Shown: positions 1 to 6,086 of the stretch, one piece after another
Layout of the letters: the number at the start of each line of letters is the position of its first letter
Position numbering within the stretch: position 1 is the first letter of the stretch
DNA from: an uncultured Ruminococcus sp.
GTDB lineage: Bacteria; Bacillota; Clostridia; Oscillospirales; Ruminococcaceae
Assembly (NCBI GenBank): GCA_947177935.1
Contig: CAMWWG010000043.1
Location: 1-7,327, forward strand
DNA length: 7,327 nucleotides
Reading direction: 5' to 3'
Made by a program: the position numbers and the translations under genes
Notes under the pieces: model-generated
The model's input: only the letters and a program-made list of their open reading frames with translations
What the model was told of the DNA's origin: nothing
Database searches by the model: none

Positions 1-36
1 GATTCTGATACAGCAGTTAATTTTAATGATTAATAA

Positions 37-696
37 TTATACACCGTACTGCGCCCGGTAAGCAAGCATTTTGTCAAGATATTCCTTGCCGGGGATGATT
101 TCGTTCTCAATGGCGGAGATAATGTCAAGCATTGTCACGATCGGATAGACCGTCACGCCGAATTCCTGTTTGACTTCCTGGACGGCGGACAGCTCTCCTG
201 TACCTTTTTCCATACGGTCAACGGTGATTACCATGCCTGTGACATCCACATCCGCTGCGGATTTCAGTTTCGGCATGGATTCCCGGAGTGCCTTGCCGGA
301 TGTCATGACATCATCAATAATAATCACTTTTTCATGATCGGTGAGCGTCTTTCCGACGAACATGCCGCCCTCACCGTGGTCTTTGGCTTCCTTTCTGTCG
401 AAACAATAGGACACATCCACGCCAAATTTATTCTGCAATGCGACAACTGTCGAAACTGCAAGCGGGATGCCCTTGTAAGCAGGACCAAACAGCGTTTCCA
501 CCGGGATCTGATTTGCATGGATGCACTCGGCATAGTATTCTCCCAGTTTTGCAAGCTGTGCACCGGTCTTGTAATTGCCGCAGTTGATGAAATACGGTGC
601 AATCCGTCCGCTTTTCAGTGTGAATTCCCCGAACGTCAGCACACCGCAGTCCACCATGAACCGGATAAAACTTTCCTTGTAAGTCAGTTCACTCAT
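37..696 (-). CDS. pyrE: Orotate phosphoribosyltransferase (PyrE)
   Basis: Cytosolic enzyme joining orotate to PRPP to give orotidine 5'-monophosphate and pyrophosphate, step 5 of de novo UMP synthesis. The 219 aa product has the usual family length. FTLKSGR (residues 25-31) is the N-terminal substrate region, FGPAYKGIPLA (70-80) carries a PRPP-site lysine, RKEAKDHGEGG (101-111) is the flexible catalytic loop, and VIIIDDVMTSGKA (124-136) is the type I phosphoribosyltransferase PRPP-binding motif with its paired aspartates. The ATG is preceded by a perfect AGGAGG (plus-strand 707-712), 10 bases upstream. It is the last visible gene of a minus-strand run, 48 bases after the 108 aa gene. That gap is nearly pure A/T and shows no convincing promoter, so I infer co-transcription from upstream. 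The stop is TAA, and no terminator is visible in the 36 bases left in the window. Confidence 0.97.
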   Translation of the reverse strand: MSELTYKESFIRFMVDCGVLTFGEFTLKSGRIAPYFINCGNYKTGAQLAKLGEYYAECIHANQIPVETLFGPAYKGIPLAVSTVVALQNKFGVDVSYCFDRKEAKDHGEGGMFVGKTLTDHEKVIIIDDVMTSGKALRESMPKLKSAADVDVTGMVITVDRMEKGTGELSAVQEVKQEFGVTVYPIVTMLDIISAIENEIIPGKEYLDKMLAYRAQYGV

Positions 697-744
697 GATT
701 AAAAAACCTCCTGAATAAAATTATTTTTATAATTTAAATTTAAT

Positions 745-1071
745 TTAAATCTCGCTTTCCAGCAATTCCCGGACAGCGTGATACACTTCTGCAAGTTGCC
801 GGGGATTTTTGAAAATTTTCTGCAATCTGTTATGTGTCTTGTATTTTCGTTTACCCGGATTGTGGATACACCGGGAACGCTTGATCCAGAATGCCGCCTG
901 TGTCCGGACGGATTCTTCCAGTTCCAGAGAATCCAGAATCCATTCATATTCCTGATTTCTGCGTTTCCGGCGCTGCCGGTAGGACTGGAGCTGAATCCTG
1001 CCCGGATTCGGAATCACTTCCGGCTCTGCAATCCACCATTCTTGTTCAAGATTAATGATAAAATAGCGCAT
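745..1071 (-). CDS. Small basic protein of unknown function
   Basis: I do not recognise this 108 aa product. It is rich in arginine and lysine, with a strongly basic cluster RQRRKRR at about residues 32-38, a WW pair near residues 12-13, and a predicted helical C-terminus rich in Glu and Leu. It has no signal peptide, no membrane segment and no obvious metal-binding cysteine pattern. The basic cluster would suit nucleic-acid binding, but that is inference. It begins 14 bases after the stop of the PIN/NYN gene. There is only a weak purine patch (GGGAA) before the ATG, which suggests translational coupling. The 112-codon opposite-strand frame at 778-1116 conflicts with the operon direction, so I prefer this one. 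The gene call rests on position, strand and tight spacing rather than homology. Confidence 0.6.
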   Translation of the reverse strand: MRYFIINLEQEWWIAEPEVIPNPGRIQLQSYRQRRKRRNQEYEWILDSLELEESVRTQAAFWIKRSRCIHNPGKRKYKTHNRLQKIFKNPRQLAEVYHAVRELLESEI

Positions 1072-1085
1072 GGTGAGTTCCCGGG

Positions 1086-1694
1086 TTACTTAATCAACGG
1101 CTTGATCGCCGCATAAATTGTTTTTGTTTTTTCAGTGCCGAAATGATGAATCAATTCGTTGTTGATATTGGTTTTCAACCGAGATAACTGCGGTGCGCCG
1201 GTTTTTAACTGTTGTTTTACGATTTCTGCAATCAGGTTTTTCTCTTCTTCATTAAGAGAAATCTCCTGAAGTGTCTCCAGAATATTGGATTTTTTCACGC
1301 CGGTACTGCCGGTCTGACTCCGGATGCAGGAAACCATCCGTATTTTTGCATCCCGTTTTTTCCAGAAATCCCGGACGTTATGATAGCCCTTGTCATTGCT
1401 GACAATGTAGCATTTGCAGTGTTCATTGCGTCCGATCAGATAGCCTATGTAGGAGGATAACTGAAAATCCAGTGCATTTTTGCCCTCCGTGTCCACTTTG
1501 ATATATTTGACAACGGCTTTTGACTGCGCCAGATAGTGATGCAGTTCAAAAGACAGAGAGTCTGCATTTTCACTGTAAAAAATAATGACGGTATCGGTTC
1601 GGCGCAGTTCTTCAATGCCATTGAGACCGGATTTGTGAACATTTTCGTAGTCAACGAGGTAATAATTTTTTTTCTTGTTTTTCTTATCGCCCAA
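1086..1694 (-). CDS. PIN/NYN-like nuclease domain protein
   Basis: A 202 aa protein whose first ~125 residues look like a PIN/NYN-type nuclease domain, a family that cleaves RNA with metal bound by clustered acidic residues. Visible motifs are YYLVDYENVH (11-20, with D15, E17 and N18 at the first strand end), KNALDFQLSSYIGYLI (72-87, with D76) and YIVSNDKGYHNV (96-107, with the SND signature and D101). Residues ~145-202 form a separate helical region (EEEKNLIAEIVKQQL, then an LKTNINNELIHHFG stretch), perhaps for target binding. The N-terminus is lysine-rich (KKNKKKN). The start is TTG at 1692-1694, placed by AGGAG (plus-strand 1703-1707) 8 bases upstream. The ATG at 1700-1702 touches that site and opens a different 85-codon frame. 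It lies 68 bases after nadE and 14 before the small basic gene. The RNA or DNA target is unknown. Confidence 0.85.
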   Translation of the reverse strand: MGDKKNKKKNYYLVDYENVHKSGLNGIEELRRTDTVIIFYSENADSLSFELHHYLAQSKAVVKYIKVDTEGKNALDFQLSSYIGYLIGRNEHCKCYIVSNDKGYHNVRDFWKKRDAKIRMVSCIRSQTGSTGVKKSNILETLQEISLNEEEKNLIAEIVKQQLKTGAPQLSRLKTNINNELIHHFGTEKTKTIYAAIKPLIK

Positions 1695-1702
1695 AGCGAC
1701 AT

Positions 1703-1707
1703 CTCCT
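1703..1707 (-). promoter_or_regulatory. Ribosome binding site fixing a TTG start
   Basis: AGGAG on the minus strand lies 8 bases before TTG (1692-1694) of the PIN/NYN gene. The nearer ATG (1700-1702) directly abuts the site with no spacer and would enter the wrong frame. The spacing therefore supports the rarer TTG start. Confidence 0.75.
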
Positions 1708-1762
1708 CTCTTATTCTCTGATATTTTCTGATAATTAATGAGATTTGTGGAATTTTTATAAT

Positions 1763-3688
1763 TTATTTTTCTAAAATTTTCCCCGGATTTTCTAATTCTT
1801 TCAACCAGAGATTCACGCTTGCATCACTGGGCATCCGGAAATCTCCCCTCGGTGAGAGCGTCACGCTCCCGACTTTAGGACCATCCGGCAGGCAGGAACG
1901 CTTGAATTGCTGTGTAAAAAATCTTTTATAAAATACCCTGAGCCATTTCAGAATCTCCTGTTCAGAATACAAATCCCAGAACGCCGTACATGCCATGCGG
2001 TAAATTTTACCAGGTCTGAAACCGAAACGCAGCATATAATATAAATAAAAATCATGCAGTTCATAGGGTCCTACCAGGTCTTCCGTTTTCTGTGCAATCT
2101 GTCCGTCCGGATCAGGCGGCAGAAGTTCCGGACTGACCGGCGTATCCAGAATATCCAGTAGAATTTCCCGGAGCATTCCCTCTGTATGAGCAGCTTCGTA
2201 AGCTGTCAGATACCGGACAAGCGTTTTGGGAATCGACGCATTGACGGCATACATGCTCATGTGATCGCCGTTGTAAGTCGCCCAGCCAAGTGCCAGTTCT
2301 GACAGATCTCCTGTCCCGATGACAATGCCGTTTATCTGATTGGCAATGTCCATCAGGACTTGCGTGCGCTCCCGTGCCTGTCCGTTTTCGTAGACAACAT
2401 CATGATTGGATTCTGCGTGCTGAATATCTCTGAAATGCTGTCTGACACTGTCCTGAATCGGGATTTCCCGGAGTGTTACGCCATAAGCTCCGGCAAGGAG
2501 ACAGGCATTGGAATATGTCCTGTCGGTCGTTCCGAAACAGGGCATTGTCACAGCCGTGATACCCTCGTGAGGGAGTCCGAGCATGTCAAACGCATGAATG
2601 GTCACGATTAATGCAAGCGTGGAATCCAGTCCGCCGGATAATCCCAGAACAGCATTTTTGCAGGAAATATGCTGTAATCTGGTACGCAGTCCCACAGATT
2701 GCATAAGCAGGATTTCTTCACAGCGATTGTCCAGGATGTTCCGGTCATCAGGTACAAACGGATGTTGTGGAATACAGCGTTCCAGTGGTGTTTCTTCCAT
2801 TGGCATGGAAAAATAACAGATCCGGAAATCAGAATTTTCGCTCTGACAAGTATTCATCCGGCGTTTTTCGGAAACAATTTTTTTCAGATCTAAATCTGCA
2901 AAAATTATTTTCTGCTGAAATAATCCGGATTCTTTCAGAATAGAGCCATTTTCAGCGATGATATTATGTCCGGCAAAGACCATATCTTGTGTGGATTCAC
3001 CGATTCCGGCATCTGCATAGGCATAGGCACACACCAGACTGCCGGATTTTGCCTTGATGATTGTCCGGCGGTAGTCCGCTTTACCGATGATCTCATCGCT
3101 TGCGGACAGATTGCAGATTAAATTTGCGCCGTTCTGCACCAGTTTCATGGATGGTGTTTCGCCTGTCCATAAATCTTCGCAAATCTCAATGCCAAAACAT
3201 AATTCCGGCATGTCCTGGCACTGGAACAGTTGTTTTGTACCGAACGGAACGGATTGTCCGCAGATCATATGATAGGTAAGCAGATTTTTTCCGGATGTAA
3301 AATGTCGTGCCTCATAGAATTCACCATAATTAGGAATGTGTGTCTTGGGAATAATTCCCAGGATTTCACCGTGATACATCACAGCAGCGCAATTATATAA
3401 TTTTGTCCGGAATCTAACCGGCAAGCCGATGATACAGAGAATATCTAAATTTTCTGACTGCCGTGCAAGTTCTGCAAGGTAATATTCCGAAGATTCCAGC
3501 AATGTTTCTTGCAGGAACAAATCCCCGCAGGTGTAGCCGGTCAAGGATAATTCCGGGAAACAGAGAATTTTCGCATGTTTCTGTTCTGCCTGCCGGATGC
3601 AGTCCAGGATATTCCGGGCGTTATATTCGCAGTCCGCCGGTTTCAGGTCGGGGGATGCACAGGCAATTTTTAAAAATCCATCTTTCAT
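1763..3688 (-). CDS. nadE: Glutamine-dependent NAD+ synthase
   Basis: Cytosolic two-domain enzyme that turns deamido-NAD+ (nicotinate adenine dinucleotide) into NAD+ using ATP and ammonia from glutamine. The 641 aa length fits the glutamine-dependent class. The N-terminal nitrilase-type glutaminase (about 1-290) shows the Glu-Lys-Cys triad: E46 in FPELSLTGYTCGD, K115 in PKTHIPNYGEFYE and C170 in GIEICEDLW. The C-terminal synthetase (about 310-640) has the ATP-pyrophosphatase P-loop SGGLDST (351-357), plus GTGDLSELALGW (458-469) and YAVNASIPKTLVRYL (480-494). Both active sites look intact. The ATG has an AAGGA site 10 bases upstream (plus-strand 3699-3703). As the first gene of the minus-strand run, behind the promoter at 3740-3768, it probably leads the operon. 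Confidence 0.97.
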   Translation of the reverse strand: MKDGFLKIACASPDLKPADCEYNARNILDCIRQAEQKHAKILCFPELSLTGYTCGDLFLQETLLESSEYYLAELARQSENLDILCIIGLPVRFRTKLYNCAAVMYHGEILGIIPKTHIPNYGEFYEARHFTSGKNLLTYHMICGQSVPFGTKQLFQCQDMPELCFGIEICEDLWTGETPSMKLVQNGANLICNLSASDEIIGKADYRRTIIKAKSGSLVCAYAYADAGIGESTQDMVFAGHNIIAENGSILKESGLFQQKIIFADLDLKKIVSEKRRMNTCQSENSDFRICYFSMPMEETPLERCIPQHPFVPDDRNILDNRCEEILLMQSVGLRTRLQHISCKNAVLGLSGGLDSTLALIVTIHAFDMLGLPHEGITAVTMPCFGTTDRTYSNACLLAGAYGVTLREIPIQDSVRQHFRDIQHAESNHDVVYENGQARERTQVLMDIANQINGIVIGTGDLSELALGWATYNGDHMSMYAVNASIPKTLVRYLTAYEAAHTEGMLREILLDILDTPVSPELLPPDPDGQIAQKTEDLVGPYELHDFYLYYMLRFGFRPGKIYRMACTAFWDLYSEQEILKWLRVFYKRFFTQQFKRSCLPDGPKVGSVTLSPRGDFRMPSDASVNLWLKELENPGKILEK

Positions 3689-3739
3689 GGGATCACATTC
3701 CTTTCTGGTGCGGCTTTATTTTTGAAATAGCATATTAAC

Positions 3740-3768
3740 AGTATAACACACTCTGAAAGAATATGCAA
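3740..3768 (-). promoter_or_regulatory. Promoter for nadE operon
   Basis: On the minus strand a weak -35 (TTGCAT, plus-strand 3763-3768) is followed after 17 bases by the -10 TATACT (3740-3745). A TG one base before the -10 makes it an extended -10 promoter. Transcription should start near 3733, giving a leader of about 45 nt before nadE. It is divergent from the tRNA promoter, with the two -35 boxes 31 bases apart across an A/T tract. Confidence 0.65.
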
Positions 3769-3799
3769 GAGAATTTTTAAAAAAATTTCAGAAAAACAC

Positions 3800-3828
3800 T
3801 TGACAAATATTTTAAAATATGTTATAAT
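3800..3828 (+). promoter_or_regulatory. Consensus SigA promoter for tRNA-Leu
   Basis: A perfect TTGACA (3800-3805), a 17-base spacer and a perfect TATAAT (3823-3828). The upstream region is A/T-rich, like an UP element. The predicted start is about 3835, some 20 bases before the mature tRNA 5' end. This strength is typical of stable RNA genes. Confidence 0.93.
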
Positions 3829-3855
3829 AATATTGTTGCTGATACTAGTACCGAT

Positions 3856-3938
3856 GCCGGTGTGTCGGAATGGCAGACGAGACAGACTCAAAATCTGTTG
3901 TCCGCAAGGGCGTGTGGGTTCAAGTCCCACCACCGGCA
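3856..3938 (+). tRNA. tRNA-Leu (anticodon CAA)
   Basis: An 83-nt class II tRNA that reads the UUG codon. The acceptor stem GCCGGTG (3856-3862) pairs with CACCGGC (3931-3937), with discriminator A at 3938. The anticodon stem ACAGA/TCTGT (3882-3886 and 3894-3898) encloses loop CTCAAAA with anticodon CAA at 3889-3891. The T arm is GTGGG-TTCAAGT-CCCAC (3914-3930). The long variable arm (about 3899-3913) is diagnostic of Leu/Ser/Tyr types. The CCA end is not encoded and must be added by nucleotidyltransferase. Frames across this gene on either strand, including an antisense 84-codon one reading PVVGLEPTRP, are spurious. Confidence 0.97.
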
Positions 3939-3947
3939 TGAAACAAT

Positions 3948-3978
3948 ACTCTCAGGGCATGTGCTCCGGGAGTTTTTT
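3948..3978 (+). terminator. Intrinsic terminator after tRNA-Leu
   Basis: Outer stem ACTCTC (3948-3953) pairs with GGGAGT (3968-3973), including one G-U pair. After an A/C mismatch, a 4-bp inner stem (3955-3958 with 3963-3966) closes loop ATGT. Five T's follow (3974-3978). It is of moderate strength, so some read-through into the DUF4317 gene is plausible. Confidence 0.7.
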
Positions 3979-4017
3979 ATTTTCATAATCAGAGATAATC
4001 AGATTGGAGATTTTTAC

Positions 4018-5148
4018 ATGAACAAAAAAGATTTGAGCGAGCTGAAAAAACATTTTCAGCAGTCAGATGATTTAATGGTACTGAAAAAAGTCCTGACATG
4101 TTTCATTGATTCGGAAAAAACAAGAAAATGCCAGAACGTCCGGACATTTGCACAAATCCCGGATGAGGAACTCAGCGTTCTCTATGATACATTTGCAAAA
4201 GTCCTCAAGGGAACGCTCGGCAAGGGACTTGTAGAATACGCATTCCCGAATGAAGTCTACGAGGAAGATCAAAGTCAGAATCTGCTCTGGGAATTGCTCC
4301 AGAAAGGCACGGACGATCCGGAACAGGCCGAAAAATTTATGGCACATGTCCAGAATCATATGCTCTATGATCTACCTTATGCGCTGTTCGTAGGAGAATT
4401 TGTCTATACCGTCTTTGAAAAGGACAAGTCCGACCGGAAGAATAAGTATGATTCCCATGAATATCATTTTCTGATTGGTGCGGTCTGCCCGGTGGAATCC
4501 CGTGTTGACGGTCTGATCTATGATGAAGAAGAAAATAATATTATTCGTAAGATTACCATGGACAGAGTCGTTGCGGATGCGCCGACCGATGGCTTTTTAT
4601 TTCCAACATTTACCGGCAGAGGACCTGACGTCAATCATGTGATGTATTATGCGAAAAAAGCAAAAAATCCCAATACTTCTGTGATTGAAGACGTTCTTGG
4701 CTGTAAATTTATCCTGTCTGCTGACGAAGAAAAGGAAATGTTCCGTGCTGTCCTGGATCAGGCTGTTGGCGAAGAACTGAATTTACAGGTGATTGCATCC
4801 GTGAATGAAAAAATTCAGGATTATGCAAAAGCATTCAAAGACGAACCTGAACCGCCCGTTGTCAGTGACATTATGGTAAGGGACATGCTGATGGATTCCG
4901 GTGTGAGTCAGGAAAAAGCCGAAGCGGCGCAGAAATTATATCATGATACAGTGGAAGATCATTATTTCATGGCATCTAATCTGGTAGAATCCAAGACGAC
5001 GCTCAACGCATCCGGCGTGACGGTGAATATTTCTGGTGATGCCACGGACAAGATCACCACACGGCTGATTGATGGCAGAAAATTCCTGATGATTTCTCTG
5101 GACAGTCCGGATGTGACCGTGAACGGATTCCAAATGAAAATTCAGTAA
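4018..5148 (+). CDS. DUF4317 family protein
   Basis: A 376 aa soluble protein that I place in the uncharacterised DUF4317 family by the opening MNKKDLSELKKHF, the IDSEK segment near residue 30, GTLGKGL near 70, the CPVES segment near 160, DGFLFPTFTGRGPDVNHVMYYAK (about 200-222) and DVLGCKF (about 235-241). No catalytic motif, signal peptide or membrane segment is visible, and the family function is unknown to me. The start is ATG at 4018 with GGAGA (4006-4010) 7 bases upstream. The frame stays open back to 3862, but that part lies inside the tRNA and its terminator, so the longer 428-codon version is wrong. No clear promoter of its own is visible between 3979 and 4017. Expression may come from tRNA read-through. 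It is followed after 19 bases by the SUKH-like gene, probably in the same transcript. Confidence 0.88.
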   Translation: MNKKDLSELKKHFQQSDDLMVLKKVLTCFIDSEKTRKCQNVRTFAQIPDEELSVLYDTFAKVLKGTLGKGLVEYAFPNEVYEEDQSQNLLWELLQKGTDDPEQAEKFMAHVQNHMLYDLPYALFVGEFVYTVFEKDKSDRKNKYDSHEYHFLIGAVCPVESRVDGLIYDEEENNIIRKITMDRVVADAPTDGFLFPTFTGRGPDVNHVMYYAKKAKNPNTSVIEDVLGCKFILSADEEKEMFRAVLDQAVGEELNLQVIASVNEKIQDYAKAFKDEPEPPVVSDIMVRDMLMDSGVSQEKAEAAQKLYHDTVEDHYFMASNLVESKTTLNASGVTVNISGDATDKITTRLIDGRKFLMISLDSPDVTVNGFQMKIQ

Positions 5149-5167
5149 TTATAAATGGGAGGGTATT

Positions 5168-5827
5168 ATGTGGGATTATCAGGATATTTGCAAATTATTT
5201 CAATTAACAAGACCAGAATCGCTGCCGGAAGAACAGATTCAGCAAATTCAGGCGTTATTCGGGGCAATTCCAGAGGCATTGCTGGCATATTACAGACTTT
5301 GCGGCGGCTGTCGGTCTATGAATGCGACGCAGGATGCTTTGCTGACGCCGGACGGAAGATATTTACACTATCGCATTCAAAATTTTGAATATGAGAAATA
5401 TTGTGCATTCTATGTTGAGAATCAATGTTGTTTTGTATGGGCAATTAAGAAAGAAGATCTGACAAAGGAAAATCCGCCTGTCTACGAGACACAGGATGAT
5501 GAAAACTGGTATCAGACGAGCAATTCTGTATCGGAATTTCTGATTTCACAGGCATATGTGCAGAGAACATTTTCTTTTGCGTATTCCTGTGAGGAATTTT
5601 ATATGATTACGCAGGAGCAGGCGGATTTATTAATTGCAAAGTTTCCTCACGCAGACGCAGACTCTGGACTATACACAGGTGTGAAGTTTCTTCAGCCTTA
5701 TGAAGATGCTGTCATCATGCTAATCAAAGATGATGAAGAATTTTCATGTTTATGGTCATCCGGAACGGAACAGCATTTTGACATGATAACGGAGCAAATT
5801 TGCAGGATGTTAAATTTGGAATCCTAG
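5168..5827 (+). CDS. SUKH (SMI1/KNR4)-like protein
   Basis: A 219 aa acidic, soluble protein without signal peptide or membrane helix. The N-terminal pattern (SLPEEQIQQIQALFGAIPEALLAYYRLCGG, about residues 18-47) resembles the opening of SMI1/KNR4 or SUKH domains. A later CCFVWAIKKEDL...NPPVYET stretch (about 87-108), followed by SVSEFLISQA (120-129), also fits that fold. Many SUKH proteins are immunity proteins against secreted polymorphic toxins, but others sit alone in genomes, and no toxin gene is visible here. The assignment is by motif recognition only. The ATG has a strong GGGAGGG (5157-5163) 4 bases upstream, and the gene lies 19 bases after DUF4317, suggesting one transcript. The stop is TAG. 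No GC-rich terminator follows, only A/T-rich sequence. Confidence 0.82.
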   Translation: MWDYQDICKLFQLTRPESLPEEQIQQIQALFGAIPEALLAYYRLCGGCRSMNATQDALLTPDGRYLHYRIQNFEYEKYCAFYVENQCCFVWAIKKEDLTKENPPVYETQDDENWYQTSNSVSEFLISQAYVQRTFSFAYSCEEFYMITQEQADLLIAKFPHADADSGLYTGVKFLQPYEDAVIMLIKDDEEFSCLWSSGTEQHFDMITEQICRMLNLES

Positions 5828-5889
5828 GAACGACAAAAATGAAAAAATTATTTTTAAAATTATTTTTTTAAAATTCTTTTAAAAAACAC

Positions 5890-5918
5890 TGGACAAATCT
5901 TTGCAGTTGTGCTATAAT
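5890..5918 (+). promoter_or_regulatory. SigA promoter of pyrC leader
   Basis: The -35 TGGACA (5890-5895, one change from consensus), a 17-base spacer and a perfect TATAAT (5913-5918) sit behind an A/T-rich upstream stretch. The predicted start is near 5925, about 160 nt before the pyrC ATG. The -35 region closely matches that of the tRNA-Leu promoter. Confidence 0.88.
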
Positions 5919-5924
5919 AGATAA

Positions 5925-6031
5925 GAAAGATTCAATCTGATACGGCACAGATTGCGAAATATGCGAAGAATTATTTGAGAAAACAGGGATTACAAACGCT
6001 TATCTGTCGCCGACAGATAGGCGCTTTTTTT
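5925..6031 (+). promoter_or_regulatory. Candidate transcription attenuator in pyrC leader
   Basis: Between the promoter and pyrC the leader can fold in two exclusive ways. State one has an early hairpin, CAATCTG (5933-5939) with CAGATTG (5948-5954) around an 8-nt loop, together with the terminator (5997-6023). State two has an antiterminator in which 5947-5952 pair with 6002-6007 and GCG (5954-5956) pairs with CGC (5997-5999), around a small internal loop of U's. This destroys both the early hairpin and the terminator. The layout matches attenuators of pyrimidine genes, but the early hairpin lacks the PyrR consensus, so the signal it senses is unknown. The promoter-to-terminator unit could instead be a free small RNA of about 107 nt. 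Confidence 0.6.
5997..6031 (+). terminator. Intrinsic terminator in pyrC leader
   Basis: A 12-bp stem, CGCTTATCTGTC (5997-6008) with GACAGATAGGCG (6012-6023) including two G-U pairs, closes a GCC loop. A C and seven T's follow (6025-6031). It lies downstream of the pyrC promoter and 55 bases before the ATG, so it must be read through for pyrC to be expressed from that promoter. Confidence 0.92.
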
Positions 6032-6086
6032 GTAAATTTAGTGACAATAAAAATTAAAATCTTAAATCAGAGAGGAGCTGTCTGCT

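Noticed and set aside
712..744. Separate promoter for pyrE in the A/T-rich gap
   Set aside because: TATAAA-like strings exist, but no -35 box at proper spacing is visible. The sequence is low-complexity A/T.
778..1116. 112-codon plus-strand frame opposite the small basic gene
   Set aside because: It runs against the operon, has no ribosome binding site, and overlaps the end of the PIN/NYN gene.
3685..3939. 84-codon minus-strand frame beginning MPVVGLEPTRP
   Set aside because: It is antisense to tRNA-Leu. The VGLEPTRP string is a well-known artefact of translating tRNA-Leu genes backwards.
3862..4017. N-terminal extension of the DUF4317 frame (52 codons)
   Set aside because: It translates the inside of tRNA-Leu and its terminator. 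A good ribosome binding site and the family-typical MNKKDLSELKK start are at 4018.
5828..5885. Terminator after the SUKH-like gene
   Set aside because: There are only A/T-rich runs with A-T pairing and no GC-containing stem. Possible weak termination cannot be claimed from sequence.
5933..5954. ACGG in the hairpin loop as a mini-ykkC (guanidine-II) riboswitch
   Set aside because: That class needs two hairpins, each with an ACGR loop closed directly by the stem. Here there is one hairpin and the ACGG sits inside a larger 8-nt loop.
5961..5978. Possible five-codon leader peptide (MRRII) in the pyrC leader
   Set aside because: There is no ribosome binding site, and it lies after the early hairpin without regulatory codons that make sense for pyrimidines.
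6068..6075. CAGAGAGG, which fits the core CNGNGAGG of PyrR-binding RNA
   Set aside because: It overlaps the purine-rich ribosome binding site of pyrC, and the flanking bases needed for the PyrR hairpin stem are missing. It is probably coincidence, though PyrR acting on translation cannot be excluded.
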